DNA from: Croceicoccus mobilis
Lineage (GTDB): Bacteria > Pseudomonadota > Alphaproteobacteria > Sphingomonadales > Sphingomonadaceae
Assembly (NCBI RefSeq): GCF_001661965.1
Contig: NZ_LYWZ01000002.1
Coordinates: 124,001 to 188,000, forward strand
DNA: 64,000 bases
Direction of reading: 5' to 3'
The stretch's first letter is position 1. The number at the start of each line of letters is the position of its first letter. Under the pieces are notes generated by a model. That model worked only from the letters and a program-made list of their open reading frames with translations, searched no databases and was not told the DNA's origin. Positions 53,251-62,076 of the stretch are shown one piece after another. The position numbers and the translations under genes were made by a program.

Positions 53251-53771
53251 GCATTTCGCTGCATCACGCGCTCGTCCCCACCTGGATCCAGATGCTGGAG
53301 GCGCTGGACGGCCTGATCGACAAGGCCGCCGGCCATTGCGCCGAGATTGGCATGGATGACGAAGGGCTGTGCAGCCAGAAGCTCGCGCCCGACATGTTCG
53401 ATTTCGCCTATCAGGTGCAGTCGGCCACCAGCCATTCCATCGGCGCGATCGAGGGCGTGCGCGAGGGCGTGTATTCGCCCGACCTGAACGCGCCCCCGCG
53501 CAGCTTCGCCGAGATGAAGCAGGTGATCGCAGACACGCTATCGCAGCTGGAAGAGCTGGACCCGTCCGAACTCGACGGCTTCATCGGCAAGAAGATGGAA
53601 TTCCGCTTCAAGGAATTCGTCATCCCCTTTGTGGCCGAGGAATTCCTGCTTTCCTTTTCCCAGCCCAATTTCTTTTTCCACGTGACCACCGCCTATGCGC
53701 TGCTGCGCGCCATGGGGGTGGAGATCGGCAAGCGCGACTATATGGGCGCGCTGAGGACCATGCCAATATGA
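53247..53771 (+). CDS. DUF1993 domain protein
   Basis: The 174-aa helical protein covers the DUF1993 fold (SLHHALVPTWIQMLEALDGLIDKA at the start, SQPNFFFHVTTAYALLRAMGVEIGKRDYMG at the end), a DinB-like four-helix bundle. No catalytic role is known. It overlaps hisD by 4 nt and nusB by 4 nt (ATGA on both sides), so it is translated as part of the his-nusB operon. The conserved HVTTAYALLR helix could bind a metal in the DinB fold, but the ligand set is incomplete. Confidence 0.88.
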   Translation: MSISLHHALVPTWIQMLEALDGLIDKAAGHCAEIGMDDEGLCSQKLAPDMFDFAYQVQSATSHSIGAIEGVREGVYSPDLNAPPRSFAEMKQVIADTLSQLEELDPSELDGFIGKKMEFRFKEFVIPFVAEEFLLSFSQPNFFFHVTTAYALLRAMGVEIGKRDYMGALRTMPI

Positions 53772-54226
53772 ACGCCAAAGCCAATTCCCGTTCGAAATCG
53801 CGCTCTGCCGCCCGCCTTGCCGCGGTGCAGGCGCTGTATCAGATCGACATGGAAAAAACCCCGCTCGCGCGGCTGCTCGACGAGTTTCACCAGCATCGTC
53901 TGGGCGCGGAGATCGAAGACGAGCAATATGCCGATGCCGAGGTCGCGTTTTTCGATGACATCGTAAAGGGCGTCGACGCCCGCCGCCAAGAAATCGACAC
54001 GCTGATCTCGGGCCGTCTTGCCGAAGGCTGGACGCTGACCCGCCTCGACAAGACGATGGTGCAGATCCTGCGTACAGGCACTTATGAGCTGATCGGCCGC
54101 GCCGATGTGCCAAAGGCCGCGGTCATCACCGAATATGTCGATGTCGCCCACGCCTTTTTCGAAGCGCGCGAAGCGAAATTCGTGAACGGTATCCTGGACG
54201 CCATCGGCAAGGACGCGCGGGCCTGA
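53768..54226 (+). CDS. nusB: Transcription antitermination factor NusB
   Basis: The 152-aa protein matches NusB: SAARLAAVQALYQIDMEKTPL at the start, LAEGWTLTRLDKTMVQILRTGTYEL and AVITEYVDVAHAFFEAREAKFVNGILDAI at the end. With NusE (S10) it binds boxA RNA for rRNA antitermination. The ATG overlaps the DUF1993 stop. It precedes thiL by 13 bp, an order seen across alphaproteobacteria. Confidence 0.95.
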   Translation: MNAKANSRSKSRSAARLAAVQALYQIDMEKTPLARLLDEFHQHRLGAEIEDEQYADAEVAFFDDIVKGVDARRQEIDTLISGRLAEGWTLTRLDKTMVQILRTGTYELIGRADVPKAAVITEYVDVAHAFFEAREAKFVNGILDAIGKDARA

Positions 54227-54239
54227 AGCGAAGCGGCAG

Positions 54240-55157
54240 ATGGATAGCGAAGACGGTTTCCTGTCCGCCCTGCGCGCATTGGCGCTGGATCCCGCCGCGC
54301 GCGGGCTGACCGACGATGCCGCCGTAATCAACACCGCGCCCGGCGCGCTGGTGCTGACGCATGACACGATGATCGAAGGGGTGCACTGGCTGGTTGGCCA
54401 GAACCCGGCCGATGTCGCGTGGAAACTGGTGGCGGTGAACCTTTCCGACCTTGCGGCAAAGGGCTGCAAGCCGGTCGGCATCATGCTGTCATACATGCTG
54501 GGCACGGCGGAATGGAACGCCAGCTTCGTGACCGGGCTGGGCGAGGCGCTTACCGCATTCGACGTGCCGCTGCTGGGCGGCGACACCGTCGCGGCCAAGG
54601 GGATGGACGCACCGCTGGTGCTGGGCATCACCGCACTGGGCGAACCGCTGCGCCGCCCGGTCCCTGCGCGAAAGGATGCATGCGTGGGCGAGGCGGTCTG
54701 GGTCACCGGCACCATCGGCGCGGCCCTCGCCGGATTCGAGGCGCTGCAATCGGGCAGCAAGGATTGCGGCGAGAGCATCGCCTATCGCCGACCCACGCCC
54801 CGCCTTGCCGAAGGGCGGGCGCTGGCGAAATGGGTGGGCGCGATGATGGACGTGTCCGACGGGCTGATGCTGGACGCATCGCGCATGGCCGATGCGAGCG
54901 ATGTGACCATCGCGATCGAAACAGGCGCAGTGCCGATCACCCCTGCCCTCGCCCGCCGCAGGCGTGAGGCGATGAGTTGGGGCGATGATTACGAATTGCT
55001 CTTCACCCTGCCCGAAGGCAGCACACCCCCGGTGGAGGCGACGCGCATCGGCAAGGTCCAGCCGCGCGGGGGCCATCCGCTGCTGCTTGACGGCTCGCCG
55101 CCGCTTTCAGGTAGTGCATTGGGCTTTCGGCATAATGCCCGCGTGCCGGGCAAATAA
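54240..55157 (+). CDS. thiL: Thiamine-monophosphate kinase
   Basis: The 305-aa protein has the AIRS/ThiL N-terminal motif (LTDDAAVINTAPGALVLTHDTMIEGVHW), the core PADVAWKLVAVNLSDLAAKGCKPVG, LLGGDTVAAKG and the C-terminal WVGAMMDVSDGLMLDASRMADASDVTI, SWGDDYELLFTL. It phosphorylates thiamine phosphate to the diphosphate cofactor. It ends the his-nusB operon before an intergenic gap that leads to hppA. Confidence 0.95.
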   Translation: MDSEDGFLSALRALALDPAARGLTDDAAVINTAPGALVLTHDTMIEGVHWLVGQNPADVAWKLVAVNLSDLAAKGCKPVGIMLSYMLGTAEWNASFVTGLGEALTAFDVPLLGGDTVAAKGMDAPLVLGITALGEPLRRPVPARKDACVGEAVWVTGTIGAALAGFEALQSGSKDCGESIAYRRPTPRLAEGRALAKWVGAMMDVSDGLMLDASRMADASDVTIAIETGAVPITPALARRRREAMSWGDDYELLFTLPEGSTPPVEATRIGKVQPRGGHPLLLDGSPPLSGSALGFRHNARVPGK

Positions 55158-55275
55158 TTCACAGCCTTGTAACTTATGCCCGCGTGGTCGCTTGCGCCGC
55201 GCCATTTAGCGTGTAGCTTTCCCCTTATGTGACGCCGCGCAAAAGCGGCGCGCAAGACATAGGAGGGGATGCGAA

Positions 55276-57429
55276 GTGAATCATGTCACGATCGCGATAA
55301 TACTCGGCCTCTTGGCCGTAGTGTACGGATTCGTCACCAGCAGACAGGTGCTGGGAGCACCCGCCGGCACCGAGAAGATGCAGGAAATCGCCGCCGCCAT
55401 CCAGGAAGGCGCGCAGGCTTACCTTAAGCGTCAATATACGACCATCGCTGTCGTCGGCGTAATCGTCGCAGTCATCGTCGGCCTGTTCCTTGGCGGCATC
55501 AGCGCGACCGGCTTCGTTGTCGGCGCGGTACTGTCGGGCGTGGCGGGCTTTATCGGGATGAATATCTCGGTCCGTTCAAACGTTCGAACAGCGGCTGCAG
55601 CGCAAAAGGGACTGCAGGAAGGGCTGACACTGGCGTTCCGCGCGGGCGCGATTACCGGCATGCTGGTTGCAGGCCTCGCCCTGCTCGCGATCTCGGTATT
55701 CTACTGGTATCTCACTTCCGTGATGGGCAAGACCGTGGGCGGCGAGGACCGCACCGTGGTCGATGCGCTGGTCGCGCTGGCCTTCGGCGCGTCGCTGATC
55801 TCGATCTTCGCGCGTCTGGGCGGCGGCATCTTCACGAAAGCGGCAGACGTCGGCGCCGATCTTGTCGGCAAGGTCGAGGCTGGCATCCCCGAGGACGATC
55901 CGCGCAACCCTGCCGTCATCGCCGATAATGTCGGTGATAATGTCGGCGACTGCGCTGGCATGGCTGCCGACCTTTTCGAGACCTATGTCGTGACCGTGGG
56001 CGCAACCATGGTGCTCACCGCGCTGCTGCTGAAGGGCGCGGGCGACATGCTCGGCAGCCTGATGGTGCTGCCGCTGCTGATCGGCGGTGCGTGTATCCTG
56101 ACCAGTATCGTCGGCACCTATTTCGTGCGGCTGGGTGGCGGGACCAACATCATGGGCGCCATGTACAAAGGCTTCCTTGTCACCGCCGTGCTGTCGATCC
56201 CGGCGATCTGGTTCATGATGCAGCTGGCTTTGGGCGACATGAACGCGGTCATCGGCGGCATGGTCATGAACGTCGATCCCGGCGCTCCGCTGGCCGAGGA
56301 AGGCATGGCAAGCCAAGTGGGTGGTTTCACCGGCTGGGCCTTGTTCTGGTGCGCGATGCTGGGGCTGGTCATCACCGGGCTCATCATCTGGATCACCGAA
56401 TATTACACCGGCACCAATTATCGTCCGGTCAAGTCCATCGCAAAGGCATCGGAAACCGGCCACGGCACGAACGTGATCCAGGGCCTTGCCATCAGCCTGG
56501 AATCGACCGCGCTCCCTACGCTGGTAATCGTGGCGGGCATCGTCATCGCCTATCAGCTGGCGGGCCTGATCGGGATCGCCTATGCGGCGACCGCGATGCT
56601 GGCGCTGGCGGGCATGGTCGTAGCACTCGACGCCTATGGCCCCGTCACCGACAACGCGGGGGGCATTGCCGAAATGGCTGGCCTCGACGATGCCGTGCGG
56701 GAAAAGACCGATGCGCTGGACGCGGTGGGCAACACGACCAAGGCGGTGACCAAGGGCTATGCCATCGGTTCGGCAGGCCTTGCCGCGCTCGTGCTGTTCG
56801 CGGCCTATACCACTGACCTTGCCGAGTTCTTCCCGAACCTCGACGTCGATTTCAGCCTTGAGAACCCTTATGTAATCGTCGGCCTGCTGCTGGGGGCATT
56901 GCTCCCCTATCTGTTCGGGGCGATGGGCATGACGGCGGTGGGCCGCGCGGCGGGCGACGTGGTCAAGGACGTGCGCGACCAGTTTGCCGCCGATCCCGGC
57001 ATCATGGCGGGCACGTCGCGCCCGAATTACGCGCGCACGGTCGATCTTGTCACCAAGGCCGCGATCAAGGAGATGATCGCGCCTTCGCTGCTGCCGGTGC
57101 TGGCGCCGGTGGTGGTCTATTTCGTGATCACTCTGGTCGCAGGGCCGCAGAACGGCTTTGCCGCGCTGGGCGCTTTGCTCCTTGGCGTGATCGTGGGCGG
57201 TCTGTTCGTGGCGCTTTCGATGACCAGCGGCGGCGGCGCGTGGGATAATGCCAAGAAATATATCGAGGACGGCAATCATGGCGGCAAGGGCAGCGAAGCC
57301 CATAAGGCCGCGGTGACGGGCGATACCGTCGGCGATCCCTACAAGGATACCGCCGGCCCAGCCGTCAACCCGATGATCAAGATTACCAATATCGTGGCCC
57401 TGCTGCTGCTGGCAGCACTCGCCGCTTAA
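55276..57429 (+). CDS. hppA: Membrane H+-translocating pyrophosphatase, K+-independent
   Basis: The 717-aa protein has about 16 membrane helices and the PPi-binding signature [18 protein letters not shown] with [18 protein letters not shown], plus the acidic site in [19 protein letters not shown]. The GNTTKA motif ([18 protein letters not shown]) with Lys marks the K+-independent class. It couples PPi hydrolysis to proton pumping. The start is GTG at 55276 with a very strong AGGAGGGG site 7-14 nt upstream. A 14-bp hairpin terminator follows. Confidence 0.97.
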   Translation: MNHVTIAIILGLLAVVYGFVTSRQVLGAPAGTEKMQEIAAAIQEGAQAYLKRQYTTIAVVGVIVAVIVGLFLGGISATGFVVGAVLSGVAGFIGMNISVRSNVRTAAAAQKGLQEGLTLAFRAGAITGMLVAGLALLAISVFYWYLTSVMGKTVGGEDRTVVDALVALAFGASLISIFARLGGGIFTKAADVGADLVGKVEAGIPEDDPRNPAVIADNVGDNVGDCAGMAADLFETYVVTVGATMVLTALLLKGAGDMLGSLMVLPLLIGGACILTSIVGTYFVRLGGGTNIMGAMYKGFLVTAVLSIPAIWFMMQLALGDMNAVIGGMVMNVDPGAPLAEEGMASQVGGFTGWALFWCAMLGLVITGLIIWITEYYTGTNYRPVKSIAKASETGHGTNVIQGLAISLESTALPTLVIVAGIVIAYQLAGLIGIAYAATAMLALAGMVVALDAYGPVTDNAGGIAEMAGLDDAVREKTDALDAVGNTTKAVTKGYAIGSAGLAALVLFAAYTTDLAEFFPNLDVDFSLENPYVIVGLLLGALLPYLFGAMGMTAVGRAAGDVVKDVRDQFAADPGIMAGTSRPNYARTVDLVTKAAIKEMIAPSLLPVLAPVVVYFVITLVAGPQNGFAALGALLLGVIVGGLFVALSMTSGGGAWDNAKKYIEDGNHGGKGSEAHKAAVTGDTVGDPYKDTAGPAVNPMIKITNIVALLLLAALAA

Positions 57430-57455
57430 GACCGCTTCCACACGGAGGCCTGACG

Positions 57456-57494
57456 CCCCCGCCAGCCGCAATTCCCGAGCGCGGCTGGCGGGGG
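57456..57494 (+). terminator. hppA terminator (14-bp stem)
   Basis: CCCCCGCCAGCCGC (57456-57469) pairs perfectly with GCGGCTGGCGGGGG (57481-57494) over an 11-nt loop, followed by CAATTCTTAT, a weak T-rich end. Confidence 0.85.
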
Positions 57495-57554
57495 CAATTC
57501 TTATCGCAGGTGCAACATTGACGGGACCCGGCTCCCACGCCATCTCGGACGGCA

Positions 57555-58457
57555 ATGGAAAACGATGAACAACCCTTCCCCGAAGGCATGAGCGAGACCG
57601 AAAAGGTCGCGGAGCTAGTCAGACTGCTCACGCTGGAGCAACAGACCGAGAACCATTTTCTCGGCCAACGGAAGCTGGGCGGGATCGGTCGCATTTTCGG
57701 CGGGCAGGTGGTGGCGCAGGCACTGGCAGCGGCGCAACTCACAGTCGCGGATGATCGCCGTCCGCATTCGCTGCACGCCTATTTCCTGCGCGGCGGGAAC
57801 GAGGATTATCGGATCGAATTTTCGGTAGAGCGCGATTTCGACGGCGGCAGCTTTTCAAACCGCCGGGTGATCGCGGCGCAGAACGGCGTGCCGATTCTCA
57901 ATCTCATTGCCTCTTTTCACCGTCACGAAGACGGCTATGAACACGCCGCGCCCATGCCCGATGTTCCCGGCCCCGAAGATCTGGAGCGGGAGGACGAAGT
58001 GATCCGCCGCCTGACCGGCGACAAGGACGGCTTCAGCAATCTTCGGCGCAATCGCGGCTATGAGGTCCGCATTCCGGGCGATCGCTTTTTGTCGGGGCAG
58101 CTTTCGAACGCACCTGCATTCGTCTGGTTCAAGGTCATGGCGCCGCTCCCCGACGATCCGGCAATCCATCGCCTCGTCCTTACCTATCTCAGCGATTACG
58201 GTCTGCTGTCCGCCTCGCTTTTCCCGCACGATATTTCCCTGACGACATCCGCAAAGGTGCGCCCGGCGAGCCTTGATCACGCGATCTGGTTCCACTGCGA
58301 TGCGCGCGCCGACGACTGGCTGCTTTATGCGCTTGATTCCCCGTGGGCCGGAAACGCGCGCGGGTTCAATCGCGGATCATTCTATACCCGCGATGGCAGG
58401 CTGGTCGCGTCGACCGCGCAGGAAGGGCTGATCCGCCCGATCAAGCCCAAAGGCTGA
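57555..58457 (+). CDS. tesB: Acyl-CoA thioesterase II
   Basis: The 300-aa protein is a double-hotdog TesB: GRIFGGQVVAQALAAAQLTV and LHAYFLRGGNEDYRIEFSV in the first half, SLDHAIWFHCDARADDWLLYAL and RGFNRGSFYTRDGRLVASTAQEGLI in the second, with the catalytic Asp/Gln-Thr region conserved. It hydrolyses acyl-CoAs to free fatty acid and CoA. It has an acidic N-terminal extension (MENDEQPFPEGMSETEKV). It stands alone between terminators. Confidence 0.93.
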   Translation: MENDEQPFPEGMSETEKVAELVRLLTLEQQTENHFLGQRKLGGIGRIFGGQVVAQALAAAQLTVADDRRPHSLHAYFLRGGNEDYRIEFSVERDFDGGSFSNRRVIAAQNGVPILNLIASFHRHEDGYEHAAPMPDVPGPEDLEREDEVIRRLTGDKDGFSNLRRNRGYEVRIPGDRFLSGQLSNAPAFVWFKVMAPLPDDPAIHRLVLTYLSDYGLLSASLFPHDISLTTSAKVRPASLDHAIWFHCDARADDWLLYALDSPWAGNARGFNRGSFYTRDGRLVASTAQEGLIRPIKPKG

Positions 58458-58470
58458 TCGACACCATAAA

Positions 58471-58502
58471 AACGGGGCCCACCGCATGCGGCAGGCCCCG
58501 TT
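58471..58502. terminator. Terminator between tesB and the SPOR-TPR gene
   Basis: AACGGGGCC (58471-58479) pairs with GGCCCCGTT (58494-58502). On the minus strand TTTTTATGG follows, serving the SPOR-TPR gene; on the plus strand only TT ends the arm. Confidence 0.75.
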
Positions 58503-58529
58503 CCCGTCCATCAGGGATGTCGAGTTGGC

Positions 58530-59999
58530 TCAGTCGGCCTTGGCAAGGCGCTGTTTGGGCGCTGCAGTGCCGTTCGAACCGTCGGTCTTCATGGCGATCG
58601 GGATGCAGCCATTGCCGCTCGCCTTCACCGCCGTGCACATCTGATAGGCCGACTTCGAATCGAAGCCGCCTGCCGCGACGCGCCAGTAGTCCTTGCCCTC
58701 GACGCTGGCCTTCGTGATCACCGGCTTTGCGCCGCGAAGGTTCGCATAGCGCGACTGAAACACCTTCCAGCCTGCCTGCGCCGCGTCTTCGCTGGCATAG
58801 GAGCCGAGCTGCGCGACATGGGTACCGCTGGCGGCGGGCGTTGGCAGGACCGGTTTGGCTGCAGGCTTTGCGGCCGGCTTGGGTGCGGGCTTCGCGGATG
58901 CGACGACCACGGGCTTGGGCGTGGGCTTCGCGGCCGGAGCGGGCTTTTCGGCAACCTTGGAGGCCTGCGGCTGGATCACGGCGAGCGAGACCATCTGCGG
59001 CTTTTCAGCGGCAGGCTTGGTCGCTGCGGGCTTGCTCGGCGCAGGCTTGACCGGCTCGGGCGGAAGCGCAGCGACGATGACCGGCTCGGGCTTCGGCGCA
59101 GGCTTTGCGACAGGCGCAGGAGCAGCGGCAGACTTTGGCGCGGGCTTGACCGGAGCGGCCTCGGCAATCTTCACCGGAGCGGACTTCGCCGCGGGCGCGG
59201 GCTTCGCCACCGGGGCAGGCTTTGCCACGGGCGGCAGCTCGGCCTCGGCCATCTTCGGTGCGGGCTTGGCAGCCGGCATCGCCGGAGCCGAATTCGAAAG
59301 CGCGAGATGGGTCGGCATGCCGCCATCATCCACCGCATCGGTGCCCATCAGCGCGGCAATGCGCTGGGCATACATGTCGACGCGGGCGGTGCTGGCCCAT
59401 TCGGTGATGCGCGCGCCGATTTCACCAGCGGGCACATCCTGCGCGGCCATGGCGCGCGCTTCGCGCCAGCGGCCATCGAGGGCCAGCGCATAGGCGAGGT
59501 TCTGGCGGCTCTTCGGCGTATTATTGCCAGCGCGAATGTCCGAGGACAGCACTTCGACGCCGCGCGCGGTTTCACCCGCGAGGGCGAGAGCGAGTCCGCG
59601 ATCGGCCGCCGGAATGGCACTGCCCTGCATGTTGATCGTGCCGATCGCGAGACGCTGTTCACCCGAGCCGACCTGCGCCAGCGACAGCATCAGCGCGGTG
59701 CGCGGGCTGATGTCGCCCAGCTCCACCGCCGAGGCAAGCGAGTCGCGGGCCGAAACCATGCGCCCAGCCTTGAGGTAAGCCTGGCCCAGCAGCACGCGCA
59801 GCTGCGGATCGCGCGGGTTTTCGACCACGGCACGCTCGGCATAAGACACTGCCTTGTCGGCATTTTCCCGGTCCAGCGCCCGCTCTGCCTTTTCGGCATT
59901 GTCGCGGGCATGGGCGGCACCGGGCAGCGCCAGTCCCAGCGCCAGCGGGGCGATCAGGGCGCATGCTGCGGCGCCGGTCTTGCGGAAGCTCGTGGTCAT
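58530..59999 (-). CDS. Exported TPR-SPOR protein with Ala/Pro/Lys-rich linker
   Basis: The 489-aa product has a signal peptide (ACALIAPLALGLALPGAAHA). Residues about 30-210 form TPR-like helical repeats (ADKAVSYAERAVVENPRDPQLR, LLGQAYLKAGRMVSARDSL). A long low-complexity linker of KPAP/PAAK repeats spans about residues 235-405. The C-terminal SPOR domain (THVAQLGSYASEDAAQAGWKVFQSRY, YWRVAAGGFDSKSAYQMC) binds denuded septal glycan. It is the last gene of the ParA operon (61 bp gap). A role at the division site is likely; the exact function is unknown. Confidence 0.88.
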   Translation of the reverse strand: MTTSFRKTGAAACALIAPLALGLALPGAAHARDNAEKAERALDRENADKAVSYAERAVVENPRDPQLRVLLGQAYLKAGRMVSARDSLASAVELGDISPRTALMLSLAQVGSGEQRLAIGTINMQGSAIPAADRGLALALAGETARGVEVLSSDIRAGNNTPKSRQNLAYALALDGRWREARAMAAQDVPAGEIGARITEWASTARVDMYAQRIAALMGTDAVDDGGMPTHLALSNSAPAMPAAKPAPKMAEAELPPVAKPAPVAKPAPAAKSAPVKIAEAAPVKPAPKSAAAPAPVAKPAPKPEPVIVAALPPEPVKPAPSKPAATKPAAEKPQMVSLAVIQPQASKVAEKPAPAAKPTPKPVVVASAKPAPKPAAKPAAKPVLPTPAASGTHVAQLGSYASEDAAQAGWKVFQSRYANLRGAKPVITKASVEGKDYWRVAAGGFDSKSAYQMCTAVKASGNGCIPIAMKTDGSNGTAAPKQRLAKAD

Positions 60000-60060
60000 C
60001 TGACTTATGTCCCTGTTTCGAACTGGACGTTTTCGCGTCTTATCGTCGTGGGGGCGGCGC

Positions 60061-60759
60061 TTACGCGTTGCCCATCACGTTCGAGGTAAAGCCGCTCTTG
60101 GCCGGTTTGCAATATTTGGCAATCGCGCGTTCGGCGATCTCGGCTTCGCTGACGCCTTCGCGGGCGGCAGCGTCCAGGATCATCTCGCGCAGCTTGTGAT
60201 CGGGGTGCACGACGAGGATCGGACCGCGACCGAAGATCATTGCGAAGAAATGCGCAACGCCCGCCTTGATATGACCGAACAGGCCAACCGGGCCAGCCGG
60301 TTCGTCGTAGACGGGAGCCGAATAGGCCGCGGCAGGTGCCGGGGCGGCATAAGCCGGCGTCGGGGCGGCGACATCGCGCAGGCGGTCCTGCATCGCGCCG
60401 ACCGGATTGGCGGCAAGCGGTGCGGACGAGACGGGCGCGGCGGGCTGCCAGCCGGGTTCGGCGCGCTGATCCTCGTCATAACCTTCGGCTTCGTCCCAGT
60501 CTTCACCGTTCGAATGAAGATAGAGCGAATCGCCGGTATCCTTGACGGGCGTCAGGCCGATGACGCTGGCAGCAGGTGCCGCCTGGGGCGTATCGCCCAT
60601 GTCGTTCCAGCCGCAGTCGTCTTCGGCGCCGGTCAGCCAGCCCGACATGCCTGCAAGGCTGCCGTTGCCGAAACCGGCCTGCTGAATCTGGTTCTGGCGA
60701 CGCATCGCCGGCTTTGCCGCGCCTTTCTTGGCGAGCAGACCTGAAGGCATCGATTGCAT
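60061..60759 (-). CDS. Hypothetical protein in the ParA-SPOR operon
   Basis: The 232-aa product starts at 60759 with GGAG 5-8 nt upstream; an ATG at 60774 is also open. The N-terminus is basic (AKKGAAKPAMRRQNQIQQ), the middle (about residues 45-155) is acidic and Pro/Ala-rich and probably disordered, and the last 75 residues form a compact part: GLFGHIKAGVAHFFAMIFG, then VVHPDHKLREMILDAAAREGVSEAEIAERAIAKYC. That last helix pair resembles a small recruitment domain but matches nothing I recognise. It lies 27 bp after parA, so it is probably a partner of the ParA ATPase. Confidence 0.75.
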   Translation of the reverse strand: MQSMPSGLLAKKGAAKPAMRRQNQIQQAGFGNGSLAGMSGWLTGAEDDCGWNDMGDTPQAAPAASVIGLTPVKDTGDSLYLHSNGEDWDEAEGYDEDQRAEPGWQPAAPVSSAPLAANPVGAMQDRLRDVAAPTPAYAAPAPAAAYSAPVYDEPAGPVGLFGHIKAGVAHFFAMIFGRGPILVVHPDHKLREMILDAAAREGVSEAEIAERAIAKYCKPAKSGFTSNVMGNA

Positions 60760-60786
60760 GGTCACTCCGTTCATGGCTGCCCCCGC

Positions 60787-61506
60787 TTACGAACCGGCCG
60801 CGCGGCGGCCAAAGCCACCACCCGTGCGCGGTGCACCGGCTGCCGGGGCCGGGCCCTGCTGGCCGGCAAAGACATTGCGGCGGAAGTTCTTTTCCAGACG
60901 CTCGGACAGGAAAGCCCAGAGCTGTTCCATTTCCTGCGCGGAACGGCCGTGCGGATCGATCTCCATCACGGTGCGGCCGTCGATCATCGATGCCGCGAAA
61001 TCGGTGCGGTGATGCAGCACCACCGGGGCGACGGTGCCGTATTGCGCCAGCGCAGCGGCGGCTTCAGACGTGATGCGCGCCTTTGAAAGGGCGGAGTTCA
61101 CGACAAAGACCAGAGGCTTGTTCGCACGGGCGCAGATGTCAACGGTGGCACCCACGGCGCGAAGGTCGTGCGGGCTGGGACGAGTCGGCACGACGACAAG
61201 TTCGGCGACCGAGATCACCGACTGGATGGCCATGGTGATGGCGGGCGGCGTGTCGATCACGGCCAGCTTGAAACCCTGCTGCCGCAGCATCTGCAAATCC
61301 TGCGCGAGGCGCGCCACGGCGGTCTGGGCAAAGGCGGGGAATTCATCCTCACGCTCGTTCCACCAGTCGGCAAGCGAACCCTGAGGGTCAATATCGATAA
61401 GCACGACCGGGCCGGCGCCCGCGCGCTGGGCCTGGACGGCGAGATGGCCAGACAGCGTGGTCTTACCCGAACCGCCCTTCTGTGATGCCAATGCAAGAAC
61501 GCGCAC
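60787..61506 (-). CDS. ParA/MinD-type ATPase
   Basis: The 239-aa protein has the deviant Walker A (MRVLALASQKGGSGKTTLSGHL), Walker A' (VVLIDIDPQGSLADWW) and Walker B-like LAVIDTPPAI. No ParB partner or centromere-like repeats are nearby, so this is an orphan ParA that may position cargo rather than plasmids or chromosomes. It has a Gly/Arg-rich C-terminal tail. It leads an operon with an unknown protein and the SPOR-TPR protein. A CtrA-like site lies 52-67 bp upstream. Confidence 0.92.
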   Translation of the reverse strand: MRVLALASQKGGSGKTTLSGHLAVQAQRAGAGPVVLIDIDPQGSLADWWNEREDEFPAFAQTAVARLAQDLQMLRQQGFKLAVIDTPPAITMAIQSVISVAELVVVPTRPSPHDLRAVGATVDICARANKPLVFVVNSALSKARITSEAAAALAQYGTVAPVVLHHRTDFAASMIDGRTVMEIDPHGRSAQEMEQLWAFLSERLEKNFRRNVFAGQQGPAPAAGAPRTGGGFGRRAAGS

Positions 61507-61557
61507 CAGTATTCCCCCTGTGCAATTTCGACTTGCCCCTAATCTTGCTGCTCAAAC

Positions 61558-61573
61558 CTAATTTTGGGTTAAC
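61558..61573 (-). promoter_or_regulatory. CtrA-like binding site upstream of parA operon
   Basis: On the gene strand the sequence is GTTAA-N7-TTAG, one base from the CtrA consensus GTTAA-N7-TTAA, and it lies 52-67 bp before the parA start. Control by the cell-cycle regulator CtrA is plausible but unproven. Confidence 0.5.
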
Positions 61574-61702
61574 CGCACCGGGATTTCCCCAAATTCCGGA
61601 CGACAAACACAAAATTCGCATAAGCCGGGGGCATCAGGCCGCATGCCGGACACGCTTGGCCGCACGCTTATTGCGAGCGGCTTGCATCATCCTTGCTTTT
61701 GC

Positions 61703-61727
61703 AATCAATTCTCATTAGAACTTGATT
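61703..61727 (+). promoter_or_regulatory. Imperfect dyad upstream of bfd (possible iron-responsive operator)
   Basis: AATCAATTCT (61703-61712) and AGAACTTGATT (61717-61727) form a dyad with one inserted base around a CATT centre. It lies 41-65 bp upstream of the Bfd gene, where Fur- or Irr-type control is expected. The match to a known box is partial. Confidence 0.35.
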
Positions 61728-61767
61728 CGAGAGGCCACAAAGGCCGCATGAGAGGCTGGATTCCAAG

Positions 61768-61941
61768 ATGATCGTATGCATCTGCAACGCTGTCCGCGAA
61801 GCTGACCTGAGGAGCGCCGCCCGCGGCTGCTGCGGAGGGGCCGAAGCGGTCTATCGCTGCATGGGGCTGGAGCCGCAGTGCCGCCAGTGCTTCGAGGAAG
61901 CAGACGAGATCCTCGACGAGGAGCGCGCCCGCGCTGCGTGA
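61768..61941 (+). CDS. bfd: Bacterioferritin-associated ferredoxin (Bfd)
   Basis: This 57-aa protein begins MIVCICNAVREADLRSAARG and has the four Fe-S cysteines in CIC and CRQC (EPQCRQCFEEADEIL). It matches Bfd, the [2Fe-2S] protein that releases iron from bacterioferritin. It lies 135 bp upstream of bfr on the same strand, the expected partner order. The ATG at 61768 follows CCAAG and the dyad. No other short gene fits this stretch. Confidence 0.92.
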   Translation: MIVCICNAVREADLRSAARGCCGGAEAVYRCMGLEPQCRQCFEEADEILDEERARAA

Positions 61942-62076
61942 GTACGCTACCGAATCGACATTCACCGCGAAGCGCGGGCGACAGGCCTGCACAAGGAGCG
62001 ATAATGCTTGCATCGGGTGCACCCGATTGGCCATGACGGGCGGCAGGGGCCAAAAGCTGCAAGGATATCCGCTGCC

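Noticed and set aside
55576-57555. 659-aa open frame antisense to hppA
   Set aside because: His/Arg/Gln-rich shadow translation with no helices or domains, opposite a well-supported membrane protein gene.
58850-59260. Degenerate tandem repeats resembling a satellite or CRISPR-like array
   Set aside because: The repeats are in frame and encode the Ala/Pro/Lys linker of the SPOR-TPR protein; there are no uniform spacers.
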